A DNA stretch of 12,594 bases. Source: Alphaproteobacteria bacterium (GTDB taxonomy: Bacteria > Pseudomonadota > Alphaproteobacteria > Micavibrionales > CSBR16-224). The notes beneath the pieces were generated by a model. The model searched no databases. It saw only the letters and a program-made list of their open reading frames with translations, and had not been told where the DNA came from. Shown piece by piece: positions 1-5,602 of the stretch (position 1 is the stretch's first letter; each line of letters opens with the position of its first letter). The position numbers and the translations under genes were made by a program. Where the stretch lies: assembly GCA_006226225.1 (NCBI GenBank), contig SBHI01000193.1, positions 1-12,594 of the forward strand, in the 5' to 3' direction.

Positions 1-308
1 GTGGTTTCAATAATGGATGTCAGCAAGCCGGGCGTAAAACGTTCATTGCCTTGCGCGGAGATCAGGGCATCGCGCTGTTCCTGCAGCTGTGTCAGTGCGG
101 CCTGATGCTGCTGGATTGAGGCTTCCTGTCCTATTTGCGGTTGATCTTCAAGTGATTTATAGGCATCTGTTGCCCAACCGCCGCCAAAAGCAACGGCAAG
201 TCCGGCGATGCCAAAGACGACAAGCGGCAGCGGCGTATCGTGAATTTCACGCGCAAGAGTCCGATTGTAATTTAACGCCTTTTTGGCAAAACTCTTTTTT
301 AAACCCAT
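1..308 (-). CDS. Tandem two-TM membrane protein, copy 1 (5' part only)
   Basis: This is the N-terminal 102 residues of a fourth member of the tandem family that follows; the rest lies beyond the left edge. It begins MGLKKSFAKKAL, almost the same as the next copy (MGLKKSFATKAN). A hydrophobic stretch at about residues 28-47 is the first membrane segment. The family signature follows: IGQEASIQQHQAALTQL at about residues 62-78, then FTP at about 93-95. The start is supported by AAAGGT about 8 bases upstream and by the match to its paralogues. Only 13 bp separate it from the stop of the gene at 322, so it is downstream in the same leftward operon. The function is unknown. Whether it keeps the second membrane segment and C-terminal tail cannot be seen here. 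Confidence 0.85.
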   Translation of the reverse strand, partial: MGLKKSFAKKALNYNRTLAREIHDTPLPLVVFGIAGLAVAFGGGWATDAYKSLEDQPQIGQEASIQQHQAALTQLQEQRDALISAQGNERFTPGLLTSIIET

Positions 309-321
309 TGTCTTTAACCTT

Positions 322-1077
322 TTAGTGATTGAATTTACCGCTGTTTTTCGGTTTCGGCACATCACGTTCCCAGCGGCGCAGCGTGCCCCCCATCATCGCA
401 AACAGGATGGAGACCAGAAACGGAAGGGCGGTTGTTGTGCCGCCGACCGCAAAGAATGTATTCCAATCATTGGCTTTATCGGCATATTTGTTGATGCTTT
501 GCGCAAATGCTTGTTCGCTTTCACCATTTGCGCGGTCACCGACCCGTGCGCGGGCTTCATCCAGATCGTTATAATCCAGCCCGTTTTGGAAAGATGTGAC
601 ATCTTCAATATCGCCATGTTCGGTTTCAAAAGCTTGTAACAAGCTTTGTGCATCGGCCTCGTTCAGGCGTTTGTCAACATGCACGGATGTGACGAAAGCA
701 TCAAGAAGTGTCTTGTAATGGCTCTCGGTTTCGATGGCTGTGCCTTTATTGCTTTGGTCCTCTTCCGATAGGTCGATGATCGTTCCCAGTGATTGCGGCG
801 TAAAATGGGCGGCGCTTTGTGCCTCTTGCAGTGCTTTATGCTGTTGCGCCAACTCCGTTAGGGCTGCCTGATGCTGCTGGATGGCAATTTCCTGCCCCAG
901 ATGCGGTTGATCATTCACGGGTTTGAACGCATCCGTTGCCATCAAACCGCCAAAACCGATAGCCGCTCCGATGATGGCAGCGGGAAGAAGGACAAGCGGT
1001 CCTACTTCAGAGAGAGCGTCCTTCATTTCACGCTGATAGCTGTTGGCTTTTGTTGCGAATGATTTTTTAAGACCCAT
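322..1077 (-). CDS. Tandem two-TM membrane protein, copy 2 (unknown function)
   Basis: This is a 251-residue protein of a family I do not recognise. The order is: a short basic N-terminus; a hydrophobic segment at about 27-47; a charged, probably coiled-coil stretch with GQEIAIQQHQAALTEL at about 61-76; and a conserved core at about 128-167 with FVTSV, DKRLNEAD, FETEHG and DVTSF. A second hydrophobic segment lies at about 208-232, followed by a basic tail ending GKFNH. The predicted topology puts both ends in the cytoplasm and the roughly 160-residue middle outside (inference from charge). The ribosome binding site AGGAGT lies about 8 bases before the start. The gene begins 26 bp after the stop of copy 3, so it fits an operon. 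No enzyme motif is visible. The middle domain might be a sensor or scaffold, but that is only a guess. Confidence 0.85.
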   Translation of the reverse strand: MGLKKSFATKANSYQREMKDALSEVGPLVLLPAAIIGAAIGFGGLMATDAFKPVNDQPHLGQEIAIQQHQAALTELAQQHKALQEAQSAAHFTPQSLGTIIDLSEEDQSNKGTAIETESHYKTLLDAFVTSVHVDKRLNEADAQSLLQAFETEHGDIEDVTSFQNGLDYNDLDEARARVGDRANGESEQAFAQSINKYADKANDWNTFFAVGGTTTALPFLVSILFAMMGGTLRRWERDVPKPKNSGKFNH

Positions 1078-1103
1078 GCGGGTTACTCCTGCTTTATCTA
1101 CAG

Positions 1104-1859
1104 TTAATGGTTAAAGCCTTTTTTCGCGGGCTGTTCCCGTGACCAGCGGTCGAGCGGTTTATGGGCAAGTCCGCCGGCAATGGCGAGCAGCCACGGGAAA
1201 AGGAACAGCCCCAAGGCGCCGCCTGTGCTGAAATTATTCCAGCTGAAACCGTCAGCCATATTGTTAATACCTTTCGCTTTGTCAAATTCCGTGTCGTAGG
1301 TGCCGCCATCGGCGCGTGCGCGTGATTCCATGATATCCGCATAATCAATACCGTTATCAAAGGGTGTGACGTCTTCGACCTGCCCGTGGGTTGCCTCAAA
1401 TTGTTCGGTCAGGCTTTTGACATCCGCTTCATTCAAACGCGTATCGAGATGAACGGAGGTGACAAAATCATTTAGCAAAGAGTGGTAAATTTGGTTTTGC
1501 AGCTCCATTGCCGCGCGGTTTTGCTGCGCGTCTTCGGGAATATCAATCAGATTTTGCAGAGCGCTGACACCGGCGGGGGTATAACCGCCCATTTTGTCAA
1601 GTGTGGCGCGCTGTTCCGCCAGATTGGCCAATGCTTCTTGATGCTGCTGGATGGAAATTTCCTGACCGATCTGCGGCGTGTTATCCATCCTGTCCATGGC
1701 ATCCATGACACCGCCTGCGCCAAAGCCGCCGATACCGACGCCGATGATGCCGGTGAAAATACCCATCATCAGCAATAATTCCGGGCCTTCCCCGACAACT
1801 TCTCCAAAGCCTGATGAATAGCCTTTGAGGGTTTTTGCAAATTTTTGTTTTATGCTCAT
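1104..1859 (-). CDS. Tandem two-TM membrane protein, copy 3 (unknown function)
   Basis: This 251-residue paralogue is closest to copy 2 in the conserved core: FVTSVHLDTRLNEAD at about 132-146, then FEATHG and VEDVTPF. Its first hydrophobic segment (about 27-50) is glycine-rich and carries several GxxxG-like spacings, which could let it pack with other membrane helices (inference). The signature IGQEISIQQHQEAL follows at about 64-77. The second hydrophobic segment is at about 211-230, and the basic tail ends KKGFNH. The start has AAGGAC about 10 bases upstream and lies 33 bp after the stop of copy 4. I see no catalytic residue pattern and do not recognise the family. It is intact and the same length as copy 2, which argues that the duplicates are maintained rather than decaying. 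Confidence 0.85.
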   Translation of the reverse strand: MSIKQKFAKTLKGYSSGFGEVVGEGPELLLMMGIFTGIIGVGIGGFGAGGVMDAMDRMDNTPQIGQEISIQQHQEALANLAEQRATLDKMGGYTPAGVSALQNLIDIPEDAQQNRAAMELQNQIYHSLLNDFVTSVHLDTRLNEADVKSLTEQFEATHGQVEDVTPFDNGIDYADIMESRARADGGTYDTEFDKAKGINNMADGFSWNNFSTGGALGLFLFPWLLAIAGGLAHKPLDRWSREQPAKKGFNH

Positions 1860-1892
1860 CGTCAGAATGTCCTTACCGCATGTCTTGCGTGA

Positions 1893-2630
1893 TTAATGAT
1901 TAAAACCGCTTTTTCGCGGTGCGGATTTTCCTTGCTCCCAGCTTTCCAGACGGCGGCGGCCTGCACCGATCCCCATATATAAAAGCCAAGGCAGTAAAAG
2001 CGCACCGATACCACTGCCGAGATCGCCTGCAAGGCTGCTATTGGTATCATTGCTTTTACCAAAGACCGCGATGGCGCGTTCTTTTTCATTTTGGATACTG
2101 ATAGTGGCGGCGCGGGATTCGCTGATATCGTCATAGTCAGGCGCTTCAAAGCCGGTGACATCTGTAATTTTGCCGTGTTCGCTTTCAAAACGGGTGAGTA
2201 AATTCTGAATATCGGCCTCGTTCAGGCGTTCATCAACGGCAACGGCCGTCACGAATTTCTCCAACTGGCTGTCGTAGCTTTTGCGTACATTATCCATATC
2301 GGCCGTTTGTTCGGTGGCGGCAGCTTCGCCCAGTAATTCGGATAATGCCCCGGGCTGTGTCAGCTGTGTGCGGCCTGTCAGAGTTTTATGCTGTTCCGCA
2401 AGTGTTGTCAGAACCGCGTCATATTGCTGCAGAGCTTGCTCTTGCCCTGCGAGAGGTGTGTTTTCGACAGGACGGAGCGCATCCTGCACGGGGCCGGATG
2501 ATAACCCTGCTGCTACGCCAAATACGACAGACAGCACGACGGGGCCGAAGCCATCTGTTACGCGGATGCCATCATTCCAGAATTTGTGAAAACCAAGTGC
2601 CGGTTTCGCGACAATTTTTTTGATACCCAT
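1893..2630 (-). CDS. Tandem two-TM membrane protein, copy 4, first gene of the operon
   Basis: This is the promoter-proximal and most divergent copy, 245 residues from the chosen start. I prefer the ATG at 2630 to the one at 2654 because it gives MGIKKIVAKPAL, matching its paralogues, and has AAGGGTG at the right spacing. The in-frame ATG at 2654 has no such site. The first hydrophobic segment is at about 28-44. The coiled-coil signature has drifted to AGQEQALQQYDAVL (about 61-74). The core keeps FVTAVAVDERLNEAD (about 126-140), FESEHG and DVTGF. The second hydrophobic segment is at about 205-223 and the tail ends KSGFNH. It leads a leftward operon of at least four genes. The function is unknown. 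Confidence 0.83.
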   Translation of the reverse strand: MGIKKIVAKPALGFHKFWNDGIRVTDGFGPVVLSVVFGVAAGLSSGPVQDALRPVENTPLAGQEQALQQYDAVLTTLAEQHKTLTGRTQLTQPGALSELLGEAAATEQTADMDNVRKSYDSQLEKFVTAVAVDERLNEADIQNLLTRFESEHGKITDVTGFEAPDYDDISESRAATISIQNEKERAIAVFGKSNDTNSSLAGDLGSGIGALLLPWLLYMGIGAGRRRLESWEQGKSAPRKSGFNH

Positions 2631-2714
2631 TTTATCACCCTTTAAAAGCCGCATGAAGTTGCGGGAAAGAAAACCCGCAAGACTCGCCGCAAATTCGTAT
2701 TTTGTAACTGAAGG

Positions 2715-2738
2715 ATATTACAATAAATTATGTAATAT
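2715..2738. repeat. Inverted repeat over the array promoter, possible operator
   Basis: ATATTACA (2715-2722) and TGTAATAT (2731-2738) are perfect 8-base inverted arms with 8 bases between. The repeat covers the -10 box, the whole spacer and the first base of the -35 box. A dimeric repressor bound here would block RNA polymerase. It has no GC stem and no T run, so it is not a terminator. The regulator is unknown. Confidence 0.5.
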
Positions 2739-2743
2739 GTCAA
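2715..2743 (-). promoter_or_regulatory. Promoter of the tandem membrane-protein operon
   Basis: Reading the minus strand, a perfect -35 box TTGACA (2738-2743) is followed by a 17-base spacer and TAATAT (2715-2720) as -10. TGTAAT with a 15-base spacer is an alternative. The expected transcript start is near 2707, giving a leader of about 77 bases before the ATG at 2630. This is the best-placed promoter for the four-gene array. Read-through from the diguanylate cyclase upstream cannot be excluded. Confidence 0.6.
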
Positions 2744-2830
2744 TTCGATATATAAAATAAATAGCTGTGGGGACGGGCAGTAAAACCGTTTTGAACGATT
2801 TGGGAAAATTTTTAAAAAAAAAGGGAGGGA

Positions 2831-3478
2831 TTATGCGCAGGTTTTATCGGCGTAGAGTGCTTTATCTGCGGCCTCATACACCTGTTCGAAAGGTGTTCCG
2901 ATGGCGCAATAGGCGGTACCCATACCGGTTTTGATGGGGATATCCGTATTTTTCCACGGCTGCACGAGAGAACAAAGCGTTTCACGGACAAAAACGGCTT
3001 TGTCTGCACCGTGTTCCGGTGTGGTGCTGGACAGGAACAGGGCGAATTCATCACCGCCGAAACGTGCGGCCATATCAGTGTTCCGGATCAGTTTCAGCAA
3101 TGTCCGTCCAACCAGCTGCAGACATTTATCACCTGCGATATGCCCGTGTGTGTCGTTGATATATTTGAATTTATTGAGGTCGAACAGGACGAACAACCCG
3201 CCTTGCTCATTTTGACGTTTCATACGGTTCATATCGCGGTCAAACTCGCTCATAAAGCCGCGCCGGTTGTAAAGCCCCGTCATTTCATCGGTCAGCGCCA
3301 TTTTTTCCAGTGTCTGGATGCGCTCTTCACGGCGTGCCAGCTCGGCCTCGGCATCGCCGATTTTCTTATAGGCGTGTTTCAAAAGCGCCATTGTCGCACT
3401 TTGCGTGCGCCACCATGCTTCCGCCGTTTGTGGATTGGGAGGTTGCTGGGAATTGTCTTGTGCAAGCATATCCGCCAT
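2831..3478 (-). CDS. Small GGDEF-domain diguanylate cyclase
   Basis: This 215-residue protein should make cyclic di-GMP from two GTP. Residues 1-36 are polar. A heptad-like charged helix (about 37-58) leads straight into the GGDEF domain, whose entry motif ALTDEMTGLYNRRGF is at 61-75. The metal-binding aspartate is D100, in FDLNKFKYINDTHGH (99-113). The active-site loop GGDEF at 141-145 is intact. An inhibitory-site motif RNTD lies at 132-135, exactly five residues before GGDEF, so product feedback is likely. No sensory domain or membrane segment is present. Activity may therefore depend on dimerisation by the short coiled coil or on a partner. AGGGGA lies about 8 bases before the start. It is on the same strand as, and upstream of, the tandem membrane-protein operon. 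Confidence 0.93.
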   Translation of the reverse strand: MADMLAQDNSQQPPNPQTAEAWWRTQSATMALLKHAYKKIGDAEAELARREERIQTLEKMALTDEMTGLYNRRGFMSEFDRDMNRMKRQNEQGGLFVLFDLNKFKYINDTHGHIAGDKCLQLVGRTLLKLIRNTDMAARFGGDEFALFLSSTTPEHGADKAVFVRETLCSLVQPWKNTDIPIKTGMGTAYCAIGTPFEQVYEAADKALYADKTCA

Positions 3479-3533
3479 GGCCTTGTCCCCTAAGCCGTTC
3501 TACAAAAATGACTAAAACATACCAACCGTTTTC

Positions 3534-3567
3534 TTTTCAGGTCAGCATGCCTTCCCGAACCTGAAAA
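3534..3567. repeat. Inverted repeat upstream of the diguanylate cyclase
   Basis: TTTTCAGGT (3534-3542) and ACCTGAAAA (3559-3567) are perfect 9-base arms with a 16-base centre. No T run follows on either strand, so an intrinsic terminator is unlikely. If the weak promoter at 3571-3600 is right, the repeat starts at about the transcript start and could be an operator or a 5' leader hairpin. Confidence 0.4.
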
Positions 3568-3570
3568 CCC

Positions 3571-3600
3571 AGTTTAGCACAGTTTTATGCTGCGGAGCAA
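3571..3600 (-). promoter_or_regulatory. Weak candidate promoter for the diguanylate cyclase
   Basis: On the minus strand TTGCTC (3595-3600) and TAAACT (3571-3576) are 18 bases apart. Each matches four of six consensus bases. The gap between the oxidoreductase stop and the cyclase start is about 130 bp, so an own promoter is plausible, but this call is weak. Confidence 0.25.
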
Positions 3601-3610
3601 TAAATTACAG

Positions 3611-4606
3611 CTAAGCGTCTATTTTTAAAATGATTTTGCCGATATGTGCGCTGCTTTCCAGTAAGGAGAGGGCGGTAGCGACATCTTCCAGCGGGTAAAC
3701 TTCATGGATAACGGGCGCAATTTTTCCGGCGGCAAGCAGAGGCCAGACGGTTTCGTGCAATGCTTTGGCAATGGTGCTTTTTTCGGCAATGCTGCGCGGA
3801 CGCAGCGTTGATCCGGTCAGAACCAGACGTTTGCGCATGATATCAAAAATGGAGATCTCCGTAGTCCAGCCGCGCAGACCGGCAATGCTGACATGACGGC
3901 CGCGGTCGCGCAGGACTTGCATATTGCGCGGCAGATAATCGCCGCCGACCATGTCCAGCACCACATCGGTGCTGTTCTCTCCCAATATGTCGACGAAATC
4001 ATCTGTTTTGTAATTGACGGCAGTCGTGGCACCAAGTTCCAGACAGGCAGCGCATTTTTCATCACTTCCCGCCGTGACGGCAACATCGATACCAAGGGCA
4101 GAGGCGATTTGTACGGCGGCCGTACCGATACCGGATGATCCGCCATGTACCAGCAGTTTCTCGCCTTTTTGCAGCCGTCCGTGTTCAAACAGATTGACCC
4201 AGACGGTGAAGAAATTTTCCGGCAGTGCTGCCGCGCGGATGAAATCATACCCCTCCGGCAATGGCAGGCATTGCGGGGCAGGGGCGCTGCAATATTCCGC
4301 ATAGCCGCCGCCCGAGACGAGGGCGCAGACTTTATCCCCCTTGGACAAACCCGCCGTTTCCCCTTTGACGGCAACGATTTTACCCGCAACTTCCAGTCCG
4401 GGAATAGTGCTTGCGCCCGGCGGCGGCGGGTAGCGCCCCGCCATCTGGGCCAGATCGGGGCGGTTGATACCGGCCGCATATACGCGTATTAAGACTTCGC
4501 CCTCCTGCAATGCGGGAATTTTCTGCTGTGTGACGCGGGGTTCCGCATTTTCTCCCGGGTTAAGGAATTCTACTGCCTGCATGACTTGTCCGTTTTCAGA
4601 AACCAT
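3611..4606 (-). CDS. NAD(P)H:quinone oxidoreductase, PIG3/QOR type (MDR superfamily)
   Basis: This is a 331-residue, zinc-independent, medium-chain reductase that should reduce quinones or similar electrophiles with NAD(P)H in the cytoplasm. The GroES-like N-terminal half carries the PIG3-type signature AAGINRPDLAQMAGRYPPPP (44-63), followed by PGLEVAGKI (69-77). The nucleotide-binding motif HGGSSGIGTAAVQIA lies at about 154-168, followed by the usual GSDEK (180-184). The length is normal for the family and there is no structural-zinc cysteine cluster. The start at 4606 has only a weak GGCGGA site. The ATG at 4582 (MQAVEF) is a reasonable alternative, since many relatives start about there. 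It is divergent from the DUF1192 gene, an arrangement I recall from other alphaproteobacteria. Confidence 0.9.
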   Translation of the reverse strand: MVSENGQVMQAVEFLNPGENAEPRVTQQKIPALQEGEVLIRVYAAGINRPDLAQMAGRYPPPPGASTIPGLEVAGKIVAVKGETAGLSKGDKVCALVSGGGYAEYCSAPAPQCLPLPEGYDFIRAAALPENFFTVWVNLFEHGRLQKGEKLLVHGGSSGIGTAAVQIASALGIDVAVTAGSDEKCAACLELGATTAVNYKTDDFVDILGENSTDVVLDMVGGDYLPRNMQVLRDRGRHVSIAGLRGWTTEISIFDIMRKRLVLTGSTLRPRSIAEKSTIAKALHETVWPLLAAGKIAPVIHEVYPLEDVATALSLLESSAHIGKIILKIDA

Positions 4607-4672
4607 TTTGCAATTCCGCCATTGTTGTTTTACGATTGTTTCAAACTACATGACACATGCGGAGAAAGAAAC

Positions 4673-4870
4673 ATGGTTTTTGATCTGGACGAAGCGCCAC
4701 GCAAGAAAGAGGGAAGCGAGTTCCCGCGTAATCTGGAAAAAATGTCGGTAGGGGAGTTGAAAGAATATATCGGGGAACTTCAGGCCGAGATACTGCGTGC
4801 TGAGGCCGATATGCAGAAAAAAGAGTCATCAAAGACGCTGGCGGATTCTGTGTTCGGGCACAAAGATTAA
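4673..4870 (+). CDS. DUF1192 family small protein
   Basis: This 65-residue protein starts MVFDLDEAPRKK and has the DUF1192 core from about residue 24: MSVGELKEYIGELQAEILRA, then KKESSKTLADSVFG near the C-terminus. The family is small, mainly alphaproteobacterial and without a known function. The middle is a short amphipathic coiled-coil helix. I chose the ATG at 4673 rather than the in-frame ATG at 4586. GGAGAAAG stands just before 4673, the longer N-terminus is unlike the family, and it would overlap the divergent oxidoreductase gene. No T-rich terminator follows on this strand. Confidence 0.88.
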   Translation: MVFDLDEAPRKKEGSEFPRNLEKMSVGELKEYIGELQAEILRAEADMQKKESSKTLADSVFGHKD

Positions 4871-4878
4871 GTCTTCAG

Positions 4879-4913
4879 AAAAAAGAAGGCCGCGCATGAC
4901 GATATGCGCGACC
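4879..4913 (-). terminator. Rho-independent terminator of the 51-codon gene
   Basis: On the minus strand, GGTCGCGCAT (4913-4904) pairs with ATGCGCGGCC (4897-4888) across a six-base loop, with one G-U pair. The stem is followed by a T-rich run (4887-4879). It lies about 30 bases past the stop of the gene at 4945. The plus strand lacks a T run, so it serves the minus strand only. Confidence 0.85.
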
Positions 4914-4944
4914 GATCATCCGGAATTTCTTAGAGCCCCGAAAA

Positions 4945-5100
4945 TCAGCTGTTGAATTTGTGTCCGGGCTGGCGGCGGAACTCATGGTTTGCGGTAATAC
5001 GCAGAGCGGCTTGCGCGTTATCGTGGTGCTGGCCGGCGCTTTTCTCGATGCCCGGTTTCACAGCGTTTTCCACTTCTGTGCGTTGATCTTTGTATCCCAT
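4945..5100 (-). CDS. Small protein of 51 residues, paralogue of the one at 5361
   Basis: The protein begins MGYKDQRTEVENAVKPGIEK and ends GHKFNS. It is hydrophilic, with no signal peptide or membrane segment. The start at 5100 has AAGGAG about 9 bases upstream; an in-frame ATG at 5127 has no such site. It is transcribed alone, with its own terminator at 4879-4913 and a palindromic AT-rich region upstream. An ungapped alignment with the 50-residue protein at 5361 gives 11 identities in the first 35 positions: M1, Y3, V10, E11, K15, P16, I18, A22, H26, A32, L33. Most other differences are conservative (N/D, V/I). Two such similar short frames, each with a good ribosome binding site and a terminator, argue that both are real genes. 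I do not recognise the family. Confidence 0.72.
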   Translation of the reverse strand: MGYKDQRTEVENAVKPGIEKSAGQHHDNAQAALRITANHEFRRQPGHKFNS

Positions 5101-5185
5101 TTGCTTTACTCCTTCACCGCTTGTCACTTTTAAAAATTATTGTTTGTCGTATCAATCAATCTCGATTCTGTTTCTTTATGTATAC

Positions 5186-5215
5186 TATTATATGAATAAT
5201 ATAGTTAAAGAAGCG
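5186..5215 (-). promoter_or_regulatory. Candidate promoter and palindrome upstream of the 51-codon gene
   Basis: On the minus strand a perfect TATAAT (5187-5192) lies about 90 bases before the start codon. The hexamer 17 bases upstream is CGCTTC (5210-5215), not TTGACA. An inverted repeat, TATTAT (5186-5191) and ATAATA (5196-5201), overlaps the -10 box. The rest of 5101-5360, apart from the terminator at 5298-5325, shows no gene that I believe. Confidence 0.35.
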
Positions 5216-5297
5216 TTAAATGAGCGTGCAATTGATTAAGAAATTTTATAAACGCCTATCTATCTGGTATTGCGTGATAAATCAGGATGTTGCCATA

Positions 5298-5325
5298 GGA
5301 AAAGCCCGGTCAGATGACCGGGCTT
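5298..5325 (-). terminator. Rho-independent terminator of the 50-codon gene
   Basis: AAGCCCGGTCA (5302-5312) and TGACCGGGCTT (5315-5325) are perfect 11-base inverted arms with only two bases between. On the minus strand the stem runs into TTTTCC (5303-5298). It lies about 35 bases past the stop of the gene at 5361. The plus strand gives no T run after the stem. Confidence 0.88.
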
Positions 5326-5360
5326 CCAAAAAATCTGTTATCTCTGTGCTTAAAAACCTG

Positions 5361-5513
5361 TTAACGCGTCAGGCCGTGAACGGTTTTCGGTCCCGAGAGG
5401 GAGGGAGCCACACCAAGAGCTTTGCGCACATCATTGTGATAATCTGCGGCAATTTGCATGATTGCAGGTTTTATGACGTCTTCGACCGCTTTGATCGATT
5501 GTGAGTATTTCAT
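5361..5513 (-). CDS. Small protein of 50 residues, paralogue of the one at 4945
   Basis: The protein begins MKYSQSIKAVEDVIKPAIMQ, carries ADYHNDVRKALG at about 23-34 and ends HGLTR. The start is well supported: AAAGGAG lies about 9 bases upstream. A strong terminator follows (5298-5325). It aligns without gaps to the 51-residue protein at 4945, with the pattern M-x-Y, VE[ND]x[VI]KPxI, A and H[DN][ND] then AL. Residues 9-34 could form one or two amphipathic helices. There is no cysteine, signal peptide or membrane segment. The function is unknown. Possibilities include a small regulatory, stress or structural peptide, but nothing in the sequence decides this. Confidence 0.72.
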   Translation of the reverse strand: MKYSQSIKAVEDVIKPAIMQIAADYHNDVRKALGVAPSLSGPKTVHGLTR

Positions 5514-5551
5514 GGTACGTCTCCTTTGCTCTTTGGCAGTTGGCTTTTTAT

Positions 5552-5579
5552 TATAATGTGATTATGTAAGCACATTATA
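5552..5579. repeat. AT-rich inverted repeat upstream of the 50-codon gene
   Basis: TATAATGTG (5552-5560) and CACATTATA (5571-5579) are perfect 9-base arms with 10 bases between. Each arm holds a TATAAT-like box, so the repeat probably overlaps the promoter of the gene at 5361 and could be an operator. No T run follows on either strand, and the stem is AT-rich, so it is a poor terminator for the gene at 5603. No good -35 box was found at standard spacing. Confidence 0.45.
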
Positions 5580-5602
5580 GGATTGATTCGGTTAACAAGT
5601 CG

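Noticed and set aside
283..639. Plus-strand open frame of 118 codons over the array
   Set aside because: It is antisense to copies 1 and 2 of the tandem family, whose frames are supported by paralogue conservation.
2631..2654. ATG at 2654 as start of array copy 4
   Set aside because: It has no ribosome binding site and adds eight residues not present in the paralogues. ATG 2630 matches the shared M[GS][LI]K start.
1..2654. Array proteins as phage holins or a toxin-antitoxin set
   Set aside because: The proteins are about 250 residues with a large middle domain, far longer than holins. No phage genes or paired antitoxin-like frames are nearby.
2800..2829. A/T-rich run after the cyclase stop as an intrinsic terminator
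   Set aside because: The minus strand has a T run, but no GC-rich stem precedes it.
5220..5504. Plus-strand open frame of 94 codons starting MSVQLIKKFYKR
   Set aside because: It runs through the strong terminator hairpin at 5298-5325 and is antisense to the 50-codon gene, which has a better ribosome binding site and a paralogue.
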